Part shown: positions 44,057 through 52,491 of the stretch, in pieces
How the letters are laid out: every line of letters begins with the position of its first letter
How positions within the stretch are numbered: position 1 is the first letter of the stretch
Assembly (NCBI RefSeq): GCF_003344765.1
Contig: NZ_QPMH01000003.1
Coordinates: 124,001 to 188,000, forward strand
Length of the DNA stretch: 64,000 bases
From: Ferruginivarius sediminum
Lineage (GTDB): Bacteria > Pseudomonadota > Alphaproteobacteria > Kiloniellales > Rhodovibrionaceae
Direction of reading: 5' to 3'
Program-made: the position numbers and the translations under genes
Notes under the pieces: generated by a model
Seen by the model: only the letters and a program-made list of their open reading frames with translations
Told to the model about the DNA's origin: nothing
The model's database searches: none

Positions 44057-45874
44057 TCAGTCGCCCTGGCCCGGCTCGACGATGTCCCACCGGATCATCA
44101 TCGCGTGGTCCTCGTGCACGACGTTGTGGCAATGCATGACGTGCTTGCCGAAGAAGTCGCGCCAACGGCCGAACAGCTTGACTTCGTCGCCGGGGCCAAG
44201 CTGGACCACGTCCTTCTTGGTGTCCTTGATGGTCCCTGGCGGGATCGGTTTGCCGTTGATCTCGAAGATCTGGAACTCTTCCATGTGCGTGTGGATCGGG
44301 TGACCCCACTTCACGCCCTCGTTGCGGAAGGTCCAGATTTCCGCGGACCCCTGCTCGATCGCCGCGTCGACGCGGTTCGGGTCCATCAGGCGGCCGTCGA
44401 TGGTGAACAGGCCACCGTCGTAGTCGAACGTGAACAGGCGCTCGCGCCGGACCTCGTTGAAGTCGATAGTCGGCTGCTTGCGCATCTGATCGGGGATACG
44501 GCTCGGATCCTCGACCTCGTCCGCCTGGACACGGAACTGCATGATGAGGTCGCCCTCGTCGAGCTGGCGGCCGCTCGGCCCCTCGCCCGTCGGACGCATC
44601 TCCAGACGGTTCACCAGGTAGACGTTGTCGCCCGGCTTGAAGTGCGAGAAATCGACGATGACGTCCTGCCGGTTCGCCACCCAGACCTCGACGTTGTCGC
44701 TCTCGATCGGCTCCTCGTGCAGGTTGCCGTCGTTCGACAGGGAGATGAACTTCTCGCCGAGCCTGGCGGCCGGATCGTCGCTGTCCGAACGCAGGAACAG
44801 GTTATAGAGCCGGCTGGGACCGCCGTTAAGGATGCGGAAGCGGTACTTGCGGCGCTTCACGTCCAGGTACGGCTGGATGATGCGGTTCACCGTGAACTGG
44901 TCGCCCAGCATGCCGAACGTCGTGTGCATGAAGCTCGGCAGCGCGTGGCCATCGATCTCCTGGATGTCCGGGGTGAAGAAGTCCCAGGCAACCTGGCCAT
45001 CCTGCTGGAACTGCACGTCGTGCAGGATCAGCGGGATGTCGTACTCGCCGCTCGGCAGGCGGCTCGCATTCGGGTTCGGGTCCCGCTCGTTGTCCGAATC
45101 GAACTCGTCGAACAGCCAGTAGAAACCGCTGAGCCCGGCGTAGACGTTCGGGGCGGTGAAATCGAGCCTGTGGTCGTGGTACCACAGGGTGTTCATCTTC
45201 TCCTGCTCGTCGAAGCCGGCCGGGAAGTTGCCGTAGTGGTGATCCCAGAACTCGCCCGGATCGAAGTAGTCCTGCGGGATGCCGTCACTCTCCGAAGCCG
45301 TATGGGCATTGTGGAGATGGATCGTGACGGACGGCAGGGCGAACTTGACATTGGCGTCGGGCGATCCGATCGGCGGCATCTTGTTCAGACGACGCACGAA
45401 GATCGGCTCACCGTACCACGCCTTGTAGGTCGCGCCCGGGATCAAGTTGTTGAAGCCGTAGCCCCAGGAACCCGCGGTCGTGCTGAAACCGGTGCCGCCG
45501 TCCCCGTACGGCGCCTCCGGGTGGTACCGCCAGCGCATCTCGGTGAGATGCTCGATGTAGAACTTCTGCGGCGGGAAGTCGTTGAACCGCTGATGCCGCT
45601 CAGGGTCCGGAGCAACACCGCCATTCTCCGGCTTCAGCAGATCGCTCTGCGGCACCGGCTGTGCCACCGGCATGATATGCAGCGGCGCCACGAACGGCGT
45701 GACCTTCGGACTCGGCCGGGCCACCACGCTCGGAACGTGCGTCTGCGGGAAAACCTCGCCGCTTTGCGGGAACGGCCGCAACCCGTGCTGTGGCGCGGCC
45801 TTCGCCTGACTTGCCGCGAAACCAGCACCCGCGGCGGCCATACCGGCCTTGAGGGCGTCTCGCCTGTTGAACAT
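44057..45874 (-). CDS. CotA-like multicopper oxidase, copy A
   Basis: A 605-residue Tat-exported oxidase. The leader is MFNRRDALKAGMAAAGAGFA. All copper motifs are present: IHLHNAH (His186, His188), WYHDHRLD (His233, His235), HPIHTHMEEF (His525, 528, 530) and HVMHCHNVVHEDHAMM (His581, Cys582, His583, His587, with Met592 as type 1 axial ligand). The HLH form and the order match CotA laccase, bilirubin oxidase and phenoxazinone synthase-type enzymes. It oxidises an unknown substrate with four-electron reduction of O2. Start ATG 45874 lies behind GGAGG. It leads the module; the other copy is at 52492. Confidence 0.95.
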   Translation of the reverse strand: MFNRRDALKAGMAAAGAGFAASQAKAAPQHGLRPFPQSGEVFPQTHVPSVVARPSPKVTPFVAPLHIMPVAQPVPQSDLLKPENGGVAPDPERHQRFNDFPPQKFYIEHLTEMRWRYHPEAPYGDGGTGFSTTAGSWGYGFNNLIPGATYKAWYGEPIFVRRLNKMPPIGSPDANVKFALPSVTIHLHNAHTASESDGIPQDYFDPGEFWDHHYGNFPAGFDEQEKMNTLWYHDHRLDFTAPNVYAGLSGFYWLFDEFDSDNERDPNPNASRLPSGEYDIPLILHDVQFQQDGQVAWDFFTPDIQEIDGHALPSFMHTTFGMLGDQFTVNRIIQPYLDVKRRKYRFRILNGGPSRLYNLFLRSDSDDPAARLGEKFISLSNDGNLHEEPIESDNVEVWVANRQDVIVDFSHFKPGDNVYLVNRLEMRPTGEGPSGRQLDEGDLIMQFRVQADEVEDPSRIPDQMRKQPTIDFNEVRRERLFTFDYDGGLFTIDGRLMDPNRVDAAIEQGSAEIWTFRNEGVKWGHPIHTHMEEFQIFEINGKPIPPGTIKDTKKDVVQLGPGDEVKLFGRWRDFFGKHVMHCHNVVHEDHAMMIRWDIVEPGQGD

Positions 45875-46044
45875 TCTGGCTCCTCCAAATTGCGTACACG
45901 TGCTTTTTCATCACGCAATGCTTGTGGAGCGCGCAGACGAGGGTCTCCTGGCTTGGTGTTTTCGGCCCACGTGCCAGTTGTTCTTCGCTTAGTCTGATTT
46001 CTAGGAAAGCGGGCAGATTTGCCCAGTTCCCACCCCTTTTTCTC

Positions 46045-46088
46045 GCAACCCCCGATTGCAACGACCCACGCCTCGGATGATATACAGG
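46045..46088 (-). promoter_or_regulatory. Conserved upstream element of module A
   Basis: CGCAACCCCCGATTGC (46044-46059) and the following ACCCACGCCTC..ATGATATAC align with 54504-54547 upstream of the other oxidase gene. The core GCAAcccccgaTTGC is an inverted repeat of four bases. It is 172 bases before the oxidase start. A shared promoter or operator is likely because the rest of the two leaders differ. Confidence 0.5.
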
Positions 46089-46862
46089 GTTGATGGGTCG
46101 CTCAAGCATAGTTTCTTTACGGGCGGTTAAGGGGATGTGTCACACAATTGATACGGGAAGTTTTTAAAAAAGTCAGTGGGTTAATTGGTGAAGATTTCCG
46201 TGCGAAAGTTGTGAATATCATTAAACCCCCGGCAGCGTGCCCAAATGGGGCTAATGCGTGCCTGCGGAAAGAAATCTCTCGCGCGCGCTCTTCAGAGCCG
46301 TGCAAGAGCCGGCGGATCAATTCACGGTCGGCGACGACACCCTCCCTGCCAGAGGCGCGTCGATATCCAGAATCAGCCTGCTTTCCAAGGCATTTGGACC
46401 GATATGCCGGTGGGGCGAAAGCGGGGAGAGTCCGTTCGAAACTCAACCCACACGAGAATGCGACCTGATCTCGTACACACTTGCGTCGTGCGCGAACAAC
46501 GCAATCGTACGTGGCATGCGCTGCGGCTATACACGCAACCCGAAATAATCATCCTCATATGAAGTCACACATATTTCTGTTCGTGACTTCATAAAATTGA
46601 TTTTTATCCTTATTCCACTCCGAAGATTATCTTATTGAGCTATGCCGAAATGCAGGTCGTTCCCGTATTCAGCGGACTTTTTGAGAACGCTGACGATACA
46701 ACGATTCATGTAAGCCACTCGTTGTGCCCCCTAATGACACAGTCAGGATACAAGCAACTGCAGGTTGAATACGGGCCAAAGCGACGGGGTCAGGCGAATC
46801 CGAAGGCCGACGACGTTAAGGCGCGGTCGACGCACGCCCTGATGCCGGGACGGACCACAAAC
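46089..46862. other. AT-richer non-coding region between the oxidase module and the cytochrome fusion gene
   Basis: No credible gene is seen in roughly 780 bases; short frames have no family features and poor codon use. The stretch 46140-46230 and 46540-46700 is visibly lower in GC than the surroundings. A perfect 11-bp inverted repeat is annotated separately. This gap may hold a promoter for a further transcript or remains of deleted DNA. Confidence 0.6.
46558..46593. repeat. Perfect 11-bp inverted repeat in AT-rich gap
   Basis: TATGAAGTCAC (46558-46568) and GTGACTTCATA (46583-46593) are exact inverted repeats around a 14-base loop, followed by AAAATTGATTTTTATCC. It may be an operator or a terminator-like hairpin. 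No neighbouring gene explains it. Confidence 0.55.
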
Positions 46863-46897
46863 AAAACCGGGCCCGCGCCGGCAGCGCGGACCCGGTT
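46863..46897 (-). terminator. Rho-independent terminator of the cytochrome-binding-protein fusion gene
   Basis: AACCGGG pairs with CCCGGTT and, after one mismatch, CCGCGC with GCGCGG. On the minus strand the stem is followed by TTTTGTTTGT. It lies 58 bases past the stop of the gene at 46955. Confidence 0.8.
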
Positions 46898-46954
46898 CTT
46901 CGGAAAATCGGCGGCGCACGAAGCGCGGCGGCGTGGCCGCCCGTCCATGCCGCC

Positions 46955-48793
46955 TTACGGCACGATCCAGCCGCTGACCGCCTTGTGCCCCTTGCGCGCC
47001 TCCGCATCGAGGGCGATCACGTGCGCGCCCTTGGATGCGAAGCGCTGACCGGGGCCGAGTGCGAGGTTGGGATGCGTGCCGGGGTTCAGCTCGTTCTCCG
47101 CCTCGTGCTCGATGATCTCGATCAGGTAGTCGCGGTGGTAGTCGGTCAGCAGATGCTCGAAGCCGAACTGCAGCATCGTCAACGCGTAATAGGTCTGGTA
47201 CTGCATCCGCCAGTCCGGCAACGGCAGACCACGGCTGCGCATCCACGCCCGCACCCGGAACGAGCGCGGGTGGTAGCCGCTAGGCTTCTCATAGGGGAAG
47301 GTCAACCGGACCCGGTCGTGCAGCGCCGGGTCGACCTTCTCCCGCGCCACCTCGAAAGCCGGCGACGGCAACACGATCGTGGCGATATCCGGCGCATGGC
47401 GGTTCAACGCCTCGACCGCCGCCTCGGCATGGTCACCGGGCCAGATCACCAGCGTGTCGATGTCCCCGGCGTCCGCCGCGGCCTTGGCAATCGCAACCTC
47501 GACCTCTTCGCCGGTCGCGAAGCCCCGGGTCTCCACCTCGGCGTTGGGAAGGTCCCGCGCGGCCGCCTGCACGAAGGCATCGGCCGGCGTGCGGCCAGAG
47601 GCGCTGTCGGCGCGTAGTTGCAGGATCGTCTCCGGCGCGGTGTCGCCCTTTGCCAGGAAGCGCGACAGCACCTCCCCTTCCAGCTGCAACCCTCTGGAGA
47701 AGTAGAGAGTGTAGTTCCCCTCCGCGTCCTCGATACGAGGCAGAGTGGTATTCGGGAACACGCAAGGCAGGCGTTTGGCGTCGCAGAAGTCGCCGACGGG
47801 CTTCCACGCCCCCTTCACCAGGCCGCTCACCACCGCGAACACCGGCTGCTCCGCATAGTAGGCCTCAAGCTGCTCGGGCCAAGTGTCCCGCGGGCCTTCC
47901 AGACGCCAGGTATGCATCTCCCAGAGTTTGAAGGAGTCGATGAATTCCGAGCGATAGTAGGGCGAGAAATTCGGGCGCGCGATCTGCGAGCCGAGGTCTT
48001 TGTTCGTCCATTCCGCGAAGATGTTGACGGTCTTCAGGAATGCGTCGCGCAGCGTCGGATCGGTGTTGTCGCTGACGATCGTTGCCAGATGGATCTTCTC
48101 CTCGCCGACCCCCGGATCGTCCTCGATAGAAATCGTGCGCATGTAAGCGATCAGGTTCGCCACGTCGCGGTCGCTGAGTTCGTAGCGCGGCATGATCGAC
48201 GCCAGTTCGCGGCCCGTTGGGGCGACGCCGGCACGTATGGCGCGCGCCAGCGTTTCGTTCGTATAGGCCGGGCGCAGGCGCGGCTGGCGCAGCTCGACCC
48301 AGAAGCTCTTCGGCTGGGATTCCTTGTAGAATTCCTTGAACCGCTCATTGCGCAGTTCGCGGTTCAGCACACGCTTGTTGAAGACGTGCGACCCGGTGAT
48401 CGGCGGCACGTAGTTGCCGCCCTCGCTGGAGCCCATGCCGCTGGGCCGGTGGCAGTTCACGCAACTGAACTGCGTGCCGGTGACCGAAATGTCGCCCTTC
48501 GTCGTTGCGCGGATAGGTTCGCCGTCCGCCGTCACCCCGTCCTCGTAGAGTTGCCGCCCCTTCTCGGGATCGCCGTTGGCGAACACCTCGTTGCCGGGGA
48601 CGTCCGCCGGCATGATCCGGCCGTCCTGGATACGCGATTCGGGCAGCGGCTCGACCTTGATGTTCTCGGTTTCAGCCGTCGCGGTGCCTTCGTCGGCCGC
48701 GGAGACGGGCAACACGACTGCAAGCGCTAGCGCCCAGGCACTAAGGAAAATCCCCAGGCGCTGAAGGGAGAGGGAGACTGGCCTTATCGGCAT
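46955..48793 (-). CDS. Cytochrome c fused to a periplasmic-binding-protein-like domain
   Basis: A 612-residue secreted protein. A signal peptide (LQRLGIFLSAWALALAVVLP) is followed by a c-type heme domain with CVNCH at 111-115 (TQFSCVNCHRPSGMGSSEGG) and a later LSDRDVANLIAYMRTI helix typical of class I cytochromes. From about residue 220 it is a type I periplasmic-binding-like domain (IHLATIVSDNTDPTLRDAFL, DIDTLVIWPGDHAEAAVEAL). Two Cys in FCDAKRLPCVFPN may form a disulfide. I do not know the ligand. It lies between the two oxidase modules and next to a Sco1 gene, so an electron-transfer or sensing role with them is inferred. A start at 48862 is also possible. Confidence 0.88.
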   Translation of the reverse strand: MPIRPVSLSLQRLGIFLSAWALALAVVLPVSAADEGTATAETENIKVEPLPESRIQDGRIMPADVPGNEVFANGDPEKGRQLYEDGVTADGEPIRATTKGDISVTGTQFSCVNCHRPSGMGSSEGGNYVPPITGSHVFNKRVLNRELRNERFKEFYKESQPKSFWVELRQPRLRPAYTNETLARAIRAGVAPTGRELASIMPRYELSDRDVANLIAYMRTISIEDDPGVGEEKIHLATIVSDNTDPTLRDAFLKTVNIFAEWTNKDLGSQIARPNFSPYYRSEFIDSFKLWEMHTWRLEGPRDTWPEQLEAYYAEQPVFAVVSGLVKGAWKPVGDFCDAKRLPCVFPNTTLPRIEDAEGNYTLYFSRGLQLEGEVLSRFLAKGDTAPETILQLRADSASGRTPADAFVQAAARDLPNAEVETRGFATGEEVEVAIAKAAADAGDIDTLVIWPGDHAEAAVEALNRHAPDIATIVLPSPAFEVAREKVDPALHDRVRLTFPYEKPSGYHPRSFRVRAWMRSRGLPLPDWRMQYQTYYALTMLQFGFEHLLTDYHRDYLIEIIEHEAENELNPGTHPNLALGPGQRFASKGAHVIALDAEARKGHKAVSGWIVP

Positions 48794-49064
48794 GACGGTT
48801 TCGGCCCTTCCGGCGATTCGTTTACGGACAAGGATGGCTTGGCCGTACCGCAAGAAGGGCACGGCGTCAGTTCGTCGTTTTACACCACAATCTACGCATG
48901 TATAGCAAGGGTGCTTATGTTACCGCTGTTGTGCATGAAGTTAGGCTTTCCGTGGCCTGCCGTAGCGCGCACGGCGGCGCGCGTCGGGTCCGCTTGACGG
49001 GCCCATTGACGCGCGCAACGCCGGCGGGAGGTCACATGTCGGCCGAATAGCCAAGTCTGCGATC

Positions 49065-49742
49065 CTACTCGCTCGCGCTCGCCGCCTTGTTCGCCAGGGT
49101 GTCGTCGCCCTTCGCCAGGACGGTGCGGTACTCCTCCAGCAGGGTCTTGACGCTCACCAGGCCGTTGATGCGCAGCCAGGGCTCGCCCGGCGCGGCGCGA
49201 AGGTAGGTATAGGGCTCGTGATACATCTTATTGTCGCTTTCGAAGATCGCGTCGAAAGCGCGGACGACGCGGAAGATCGTATCGAACTCGCCCGTAAGGA
49301 ACGTCCAGTTGTCGCCGGCGGCCTGACGCTTGGCGTATTCGCGAAGGCGCTCGGGCGTGTCGTATTCCGGATCGATGGAGATCGAGATGAGCTGCGTGTC
49401 GCTGTCCTGCTCGACGAGGTCGCCCTGCGCCTGCGCGAAGGTCGCGCTCATCACCGGGCAGATGGTGGCACAGCTCGTGAAGATGAACTGCATCAGGACG
49501 GGGCGATCCTGGGCCAGCAGCTTGTCGAGCCGTACATCTTCGTCGAAACGGTTGCGCAGCGTGGCTTCCGGGATCTCATACACCCGTTCGGTGCGCTGAT
49601 AGTCCCGCGATTCCGAGAGGCCTACGCCGTCCTGGGCCGCGCCTTCGGCGGCCTGGGCCGGCAACTGAAAGGACAGCACGCTCGCAAGGACGAACGCGGC
49701 AGTGCTGAGTACGCGGTTTTTCGACAAGCTATATTTGAACAT
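49065..49742 (-). CDS. Sco1/SenC family copper chaperone with intact ligands
   Basis: A 225-residue secreted Sco protein. The signal peptide is KNRVLSTAAFVLASVLSFQL with PAQA at cleavage. The copper site is complete: CATIC at 91-95 in FIFTSCATICPVMSATFAQA and His175 in NKMYHEPYTY; the ISIDPEYDTPERLREYA block is typical. Sco proteins deliver copper or reduce thiols during copper-enzyme assembly. It sits between module B and the cytochrome fusion. It probably matures the copper oxidases of this cluster, which is inferred. The contrast with the ligand-less copies is notable. Confidence 0.93.
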   Translation of the reverse strand: MFKYSLSKNRVLSTAAFVLASVLSFQLPAQAAEGAAQDGVGLSESRDYQRTERVYEIPEATLRNRFDEDVRLDKLLAQDRPVLMQFIFTSCATICPVMSATFAQAQGDLVEQDSDTQLISISIDPEYDTPERLREYAKRQAAGDNWTFLTGEFDTIFRVVRAFDAIFESDNKMYHEPYTYLRAAPGEPWLRINGLVSVKTLLEEYRTVLAKGDDTLANKAASASE

Positions 49743-49881
49743 TTTGGCCTCCGCTCCCCCGAAAGTGGCAGGGGAGACGCTACACCCACGTCGCCCCTGC
49801 CAGAAATCAAAAATCGGTGTCTGCTACCAGCCGTGCGGTGGGGCCGCCGCGGAGGCGACGGCCCGCACCTTTCACGACACC

Positions 49882-51729
49882 TTAGTGGACCGACCAGATG
49901 GCCACGTTGTGGTGCAGCGGATCGAACTGGTAGTAGCGCAGACGGATGGAGGGCTCATACCGGAAGTTGATCGCGATATTGTGCTCTCCGATGCCTTCCG
50001 CGGTCGGCTCCGTCCAGTACCCGTTGTTACCCGGGTGCTCCAGCCAGTTCGGCCGCACGCCCTGGGCAACCTCAGAGGCCTCCTCAGGCAGCGCCGCCAC
50101 CTCGTAGTAGGAGCCCTCTTCGTAGGTGTCCGGGCGCTCGGCCGCGGGCACCAGGGCCGGAGCGGCGGTGTTGATGAACCAGTGGGCACGCCCGAAGGTG
50201 AACCACGGACCGGCACCACCGATCGGCAGGGTGTTCTGGAAGATGTTCTCGTACCCACGCAGGCCACCGAAGTCCACGCTGAAGTAGGCGTGGGGGAAGT
50301 AGTCGCCGTTGTAGAGCTTCGAGGTCATCGTCGCACCACGGGTCTCCCACTGGTGGAAGATCGGCTGTGCATTGGCGTCCTGGTCGTTGATCGTGCCGTA
50401 GATCGTGTTGTTCACGTAGAACAGCGTCTGATGATGGTCCGGCGACGGCTCAACACCACGCGGCAGCTTGTTGCGGTGCTTCCAGTCCTCGAACGAAGCC
50501 TGCAGCTCGTCCACCAGCGTGCGGAGGTAGCTGTGCGGCTTCGCCGGAGCGATATCCTCGATCTCCCGGAACGCCTTCCACATCCGCTTGGCCGGCGACA
50601 GGTCGCCGATCATGCTGATGGCCTTCAGCTTCTTCTCCTCGGTGGAGGAGGGATTCTCGCCGAAGACGTCGGTCTCCCACTCGACGATATTCTTGCCGGC
50701 CACGACCTTGGTCGCGTTCTCGACCGACTGAATGCGCGGGGAGTGTACGCGCCAGCCCCAATGGTACGTCAGGTTCCAGTACCGGGCGGGCGGCATCTTC
50801 ATCTTGAAGGTGTAGCGCTTGCCCTCTTCCATCGGGAAGAACGTCTGGTCCATCGCGACGTGAGGCAGGGCCGCACCGTCAAGATCGTTCGGGTCGTCGA
50901 AGAGCAGCATGAACGGCGCGAAGTCTTCGTGACCGCGGCGAAGAACGTCGATCACGTAGGTGATCGTCCACTCCTCGTTCGGCACGGCGGACGGGTCGAT
51001 GAACATCGCGTCGGACTCGATGTTCTCGCGCGTCCAGATCTGGTGCACCGTCACGTTCTTGGTCTCGGGGTCGACGGTCTTGACGAACTCCGAGCCCTTG
51101 TAGTGCAGCAGCGGAAGGCCGCTGTAGGCACGGTTGGCGACAGGATTGCCCTCGAGGATATCGATGGCCATCTGCACCTTGTCGTAGTCGATCTGCGAGG
51201 CACCGTCCTCTTCGATGGTGCCGGCATCGCTACCCGTGCGCTCGATGCCGCCACGGCGGGCATCGGCGGGCACGCCCTTGCCGTTGGCGAAGAACTCCTG
51301 GTCCGTCGCCTGGCGGGCCTCGGAGTAGGCCACCTCGTTAAGGTGCTGGATGATCCGCCGCAGATCCTCTTCCGGCGAGCGCGGATTGATGTCCGTGACC
51401 ACCGGATCGGGGTGCAGGTTATACGGATTCTCCGGCGTGGACGGCAGCGTGTTCGGGATGATGTCCCCGCCGCTGTCCGTGGCGTTCTCGTACACCGTCG
51501 GCAGCACGTTGGACGGCGGCCGCTCGGCGAACGGGTTCACCTCGTCATAGAAGGCGGTGCCCGTCGTGAAGATCGTCGTCTTGCCGTCGGGCGACAGCTC
51601 GACGCTCAGGTCGCCAGGCAGTGGCAGCGGACCAGGATGGTTGGTCTGTGCCTGTGCCACGGCTGCGCCGGCGACCATAGCCACCGCCGACACAGTGCCG
51701 AGCACACTCTTAGTAAAACGCTTTCGCAT
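49882..51729 (-). CDS. Secreted cysteine-free protein of unknown function, copy B
   Basis: A 615-residue paralogue of the protein at 41406, with signal peptide KSVLGTVSAVAMVAGAAVAQ and no Cys. Shared motifs include NPYNLHPDPVVTDINP, WNLTYHWGWRVHSP, MDQTFFPMEEGKRYTFKMKM and the C-terminal DPLHHNVAIWSVH. The copies match closely in the first 80 mature residues, the middle His-rich part and the end, while the linker parts (for example EVAALPEEASEVAQGVRPNW) differ. The family is unknown to me. ATG 51729 starts the signal peptide behind CGGAGTTCAGCG. It is the last gene of module B, followed by Sco1 after 139 bases. Confidence 0.85.
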   Translation of the reverse strand: MRKRFTKSVLGTVSAVAMVAGAAVAQAQTNHPGPLPLPGDLSVELSPDGKTTIFTTGTAFYDEVNPFAERPPSNVLPTVYENATDSGGDIIPNTLPSTPENPYNLHPDPVVTDINPRSPEEDLRRIIQHLNEVAYSEARQATDQEFFANGKGVPADARRGGIERTGSDAGTIEEDGASQIDYDKVQMAIDILEGNPVANRAYSGLPLLHYKGSEFVKTVDPETKNVTVHQIWTRENIESDAMFIDPSAVPNEEWTITYVIDVLRRGHEDFAPFMLLFDDPNDLDGAALPHVAMDQTFFPMEEGKRYTFKMKMPPARYWNLTYHWGWRVHSPRIQSVENATKVVAGKNIVEWETDVFGENPSSTEEKKLKAISMIGDLSPAKRMWKAFREIEDIAPAKPHSYLRTLVDELQASFEDWKHRNKLPRGVEPSPDHHQTLFYVNNTIYGTINDQDANAQPIFHQWETRGATMTSKLYNGDYFPHAYFSVDFGGLRGYENIFQNTLPIGGAGPWFTFGRAHWFINTAAPALVPAAERPDTYEEGSYYEVAALPEEASEVAQGVRPNWLEHPGNNGYWTEPTAEGIGEHNIAINFRYEPSIRLRYYQFDPLHHNVAIWSVH

Positions 51730-51792
51730 CGCTGAACTCCGTGTCTTGCGTCCCAAAGTGAATCCCATGTCCGCCTTGGCGGACGGGGATCT

Positions 51793-52446
51793 GGGTTCGC
51801 GTCAGACCGCCCGGTTGTTCCAGGGGTACGGGTTTTGGCCCAAGCGTGCGGGACCCGCCAGGCGCGGGGTCGAGGGCACTTCCTTCGGCATCACCCAGGT
51901 CACGCGGTTGGCCGCGTCCTCCGGGCGGATCATGCCGGGGAAGGAACCCCAGACGTTCGCCTGACCGTTCCCGTAGAACACGATGCGGCCGAGCTGCGGG
52001 CCGATGTTCTTGCCGAAGTGGTACATCCGCTGCAGCAAGGTGCCCGCGTCCTCCGCCGTCGCCCGCATGAAGCACCAGCCGCTGGGCGCGTTGTGCTTGC
52101 TGGCGAACTCGGCCAGACGTTCGACCGTGTCCTTCTCGGGGTTCAGCGTGATCGAGGTGATGAACACCTCCCGGCCGACCTTGTCGCCCAGGAGCTGCGC
52201 GGTCTTGGCCAGGTTGGCCGTGACCGGGAAATTCTGCTCATCGTCGATCGACATGAAGTTCACGAGGAAGACCTTGTTCTTGATCCGGTCCTCGTAGAAC
52301 CGTGCCCGCTCTCCGGTGTGGATCTCGGCCTCGACGTGCGGGAAACCGCCGTTCGTCTTGAGGTCGATCTCCCGGAACTTCGCCGGGTTCGTCCCACCGC
52401 CGCAGATGGCGGACACGTTCCTGAACAGATCGCGTCGCTCAGTCAT
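51793..52446. repeat. Recently homogenised duplicate segment, copy B
   Basis: Counterpart of 43356-44009. The first 519 bases of the pair are identical and the other 135 differ at five positions. The identity starts abruptly nine bases after the Sco-like stop codon. Just outside it, copy B has a perfect hairpin GTCCGCCttGGCGGAC (51770-51785) that copy A lacks. Confidence 0.9.
51802..52446 (-). CDS. Sco-fold protein without copper ligands, copy B
   Basis: A 214-residue protein identical in sequence to the one at 43365. It keeps the Sco fold landmarks (VFLVNFMSIDDEQNFP in place of the CxxxCP loop, ITLNPEKDTVERLAEF) but none of the three Sco copper ligands. No signal peptide is seen. It lies 46 bases after the oxidase gene and 73 bases before the cysteine-free protein, as in module A. 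That both copies keep this exact protein while the neighbours diverge suggests strong selection or recent conversion. Confidence 0.85.
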   Translation of the reverse strand: MTERRDLFRNVSAICGGGTNPAKFREIDLKTNGGFPHVEAEIHTGERARFYEDRIKNKVFLVNFMSIDDEQNFPVTANLAKTAQLLGDKVGREVFITSITLNPEKDTVERLAEFASKHNAPSGWCFMRATAEDAGTLLQRMYHFGKNIGPQLGRIVFYGNGQANVWGSFPGMIRPEDAANRVTWVMPKEVPSTPRLAGPARLGQNPYPWNNRAV

Positions 52447-52491
52447 TTTAACCTCTCGATTATCCGAGTGGGCTTTCCATCCGGGTGGCGA

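Noticed and set aside
44057..45874. The idea that the oxidase lacks a type 2/3 copper motif because HWH is absent
   Set aside because: CotA-type oxidases have HLH at this place, and all other His, Cys and Met ligands are present, so the copper sites look complete.
46148..46562. Three overlapping plus-strand frames of about 100 codons in the gap between module A and the cytochrome fusion
   Set aside because: They have no ribosome sites of note, no family features and inconsistent codon use; no frame is preferred.
49702..51735. A 677-codon plus-strand frame opposite the cysteine-free protein copy B, with a matching one at 41259-43292 opposite copy A
   Set aside because: The two frames resemble each other only because the sense genes are paralogous. 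The sense strand has signal peptides, good ribosome sites and a normal composition.
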